A DNA stretch of 64,000 nt from an uncultured Spirochaetaceae bacterium (GTDB lineage: Bacteria > Spirochaetota > Spirochaetia > Treponematales > Treponemataceae), in contig CACZPR010000005.1 of the NCBI GenBank assembly GCA_902783155.1, positions 1 through 64,000 of the forward strand, read 5' to 3'. The notes beneath the pieces are model-generated. The model saw only the letters and a program-made list of their open reading frames with translations. It had not been told where the DNA came from and did no database searches. Position 1 is the first letter of the stretch. Every line of letters starts with the position of its first letter. Made by a program: the position numbers and the translations under genes. This document shows, in pieces, positions 63,375-64,000 of this stretch.

Positions 63375-63820
63375 CCCGCGCTCACTCCAAGAGGATCTAC
63401 CCAAACAGTTCCATCCTCATAATTTAATTTTGTAAAACGAACAAAATCCAGTTTGTATGATTCATCCAGATTTGCTCCCAACACTTTGTCCAGTGAAATA
63501 ATTATTTCCGTTTCCTCCCCCGGCATAATTTTTAAATCAACATGCGAAGTAACAACAGTTTTCAATCCACATGGATTTCCAGAGGAATCAAACAGTGAAA
63601 AAGAAATTTCTCCGGACTCAATTGTTTTTTCAGAATTATTTACAACATCAATGTAAGCTCCTGCCAATCTATAAAGCCCATCCTCTTTCCCCACCACGAC
63701 ATATTTATTGCTCACGGTGTACGGACTCCAGACGGAAAGTGAAAAATTACATGACGCACATAAAACTATAAAACCGGCAACAAAAGCACTGGTGCAGATT
63801 TTTATTTTTCCAGATTCCAC
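63368..63820 (-). CDS. small lipoprotein of unknown function
   Basis: 150 residues with signal FVAGFIVLCASC. The mature part is beta-rich, like an immunoglobulin or FxLYD fold (YVVVGKEDGLYRLAGAYIDVVNNSEKTIESGEISFSLFDSSGN). The start is GTG at 63820, supported by AGGAGG. It overlaps the preceding TPR gene and the following protease gene, so all three are coupled. Confidence 0.6.
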   Translation of the reverse strand: MESGKIKICTSAFVAGFIVLCASCNFSLSVWSPYTVSNKYVVVGKEDGLYRLAGAYIDVVNNSEKTIESGEISFSLFDSSGNPCGLKTVVTSHVDLKIMPGEETEIIISLDKVLGANLDESYKLDFVRFTKLNYEDGTVWVDPLGVSAGW

Positions 63821-64000
63821 AATGCCCCTCCTATTTTTTCATAAAATTTTTTCATACTGGGATTCTCATTCACCGCAACTTCTGATTCTTTGAAATACCT
63901 GTCCGCACTTTCGTAATCACCAATTTTATACGCGACAACACTTTTTAGGAACAACGCATTTTTGTTTTCGCCATACCTATTTTCCAAATCCTCAATCAAC
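63802..64000 (-). CDS. TPR-like protein, 5' part outside the window
   Basis: Only the C-terminal 65 or so residues are visible. They look like one to two tetratricopeptide units (NALFLKSVVAYKIGDYESADRYFKES) and a short tail. The stop lies 19 bp inside the next gene. First visible member of the protease-RHS operon. Confidence 0.5.
   Translation of the reverse strand, partial: LIEDLENRYGENKNALFLKSVVAYKIGDYESADRYFKESEVAVNENPSMKKFYEKIGGALWNLEK

Overview
The window reads as a chromosome segment of a host-associated (rumen or gut type) Treponema-like spirochaete. This is inferred from gene content: a cytoplasmic chemoreceptor fused to an [FeFe]-hydrogenase-like module, adjacent cheR and cheB, a 7TMR-DISM/LuxR hybrid regulator, OmpA and DUF6273 envelope proteins, an RHS/clostripain island, fermentation genes (ackA, a carboxyltransferase) and moderate GC. 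No rRNA or marker protein fixes the species.

Layout. 1-1.8 kb: an Rpn nuclease gene with an internal start for its small C-terminal protein, followed by a free-standing duplicate of that small protein and a hairpin repeat array. 1.9-5.1 kb: a methyltransferase, then the dapA-asd pair (lysine/diaminopimelate pathway) behind a predicted structured RNA. 5.2-18.7 kb: core genes, including the hybrid regulator, aroC, a D,D-carboxypeptidase, ssb, a U32 peptidase, cheR-cheB, cysK, an OmpA protein and tRNA-Asp. 19-26 kb: a PTS IIC permease, an output-less 7TM sensor, ApbE, acetate kinase, a LURP-one protein, and a permease/binding-protein pair without an ATPase. 26-31.6 kb is the accessory patch: the hydrogenase-like chemoreceptor with a one-base frameshift, a DUF4143 ATPase behind three 23-bp repeats, an XRE regulator broken by a 160-bp three-hairpin insert, and an ankyrin protein. 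31.8-37.6 kb: a complete opp operon (BCDF-A). 37.9-52.5 kb: a DUF6273 lipoprotein, a dCache chemoreceptor, galK, a CBS-type pyrophosphatase, two transporters, two DUF4190 proteins, an Lgt-like protein and an acyl-CoA carboxyltransferase. 52.5-64 kb: a minus-strand surface island of a TPR fragment, a lipoprotein, a C11 (clostripain) protease, a 2047-residue RHS protein with a papain-like C-terminus, and three paralogous SH3-like lipoproteins.

How it works together. Opp, the PTS permease, galactokinase, the dicarboxylate carriers, acetate kinase and the carboxyltransferase fit a fermenter living on peptides and sugars. The chemoreceptors and CheR/CheB steer motility by amino-acid-like ligands and, probably, redox state or hydrogen.

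Most promising for new biology are the Rpn locus with a duplicated stand-alone small protein, the RHS/C11/triplicate-lipoprotein island as a possible effector-immunity set, and the hairpin-rich mobile or regulatory repeats. A regional theme is the close spacing (about 7 nt) between a -10 box and the start codon at six genes, which suggests leaderless mRNAs.
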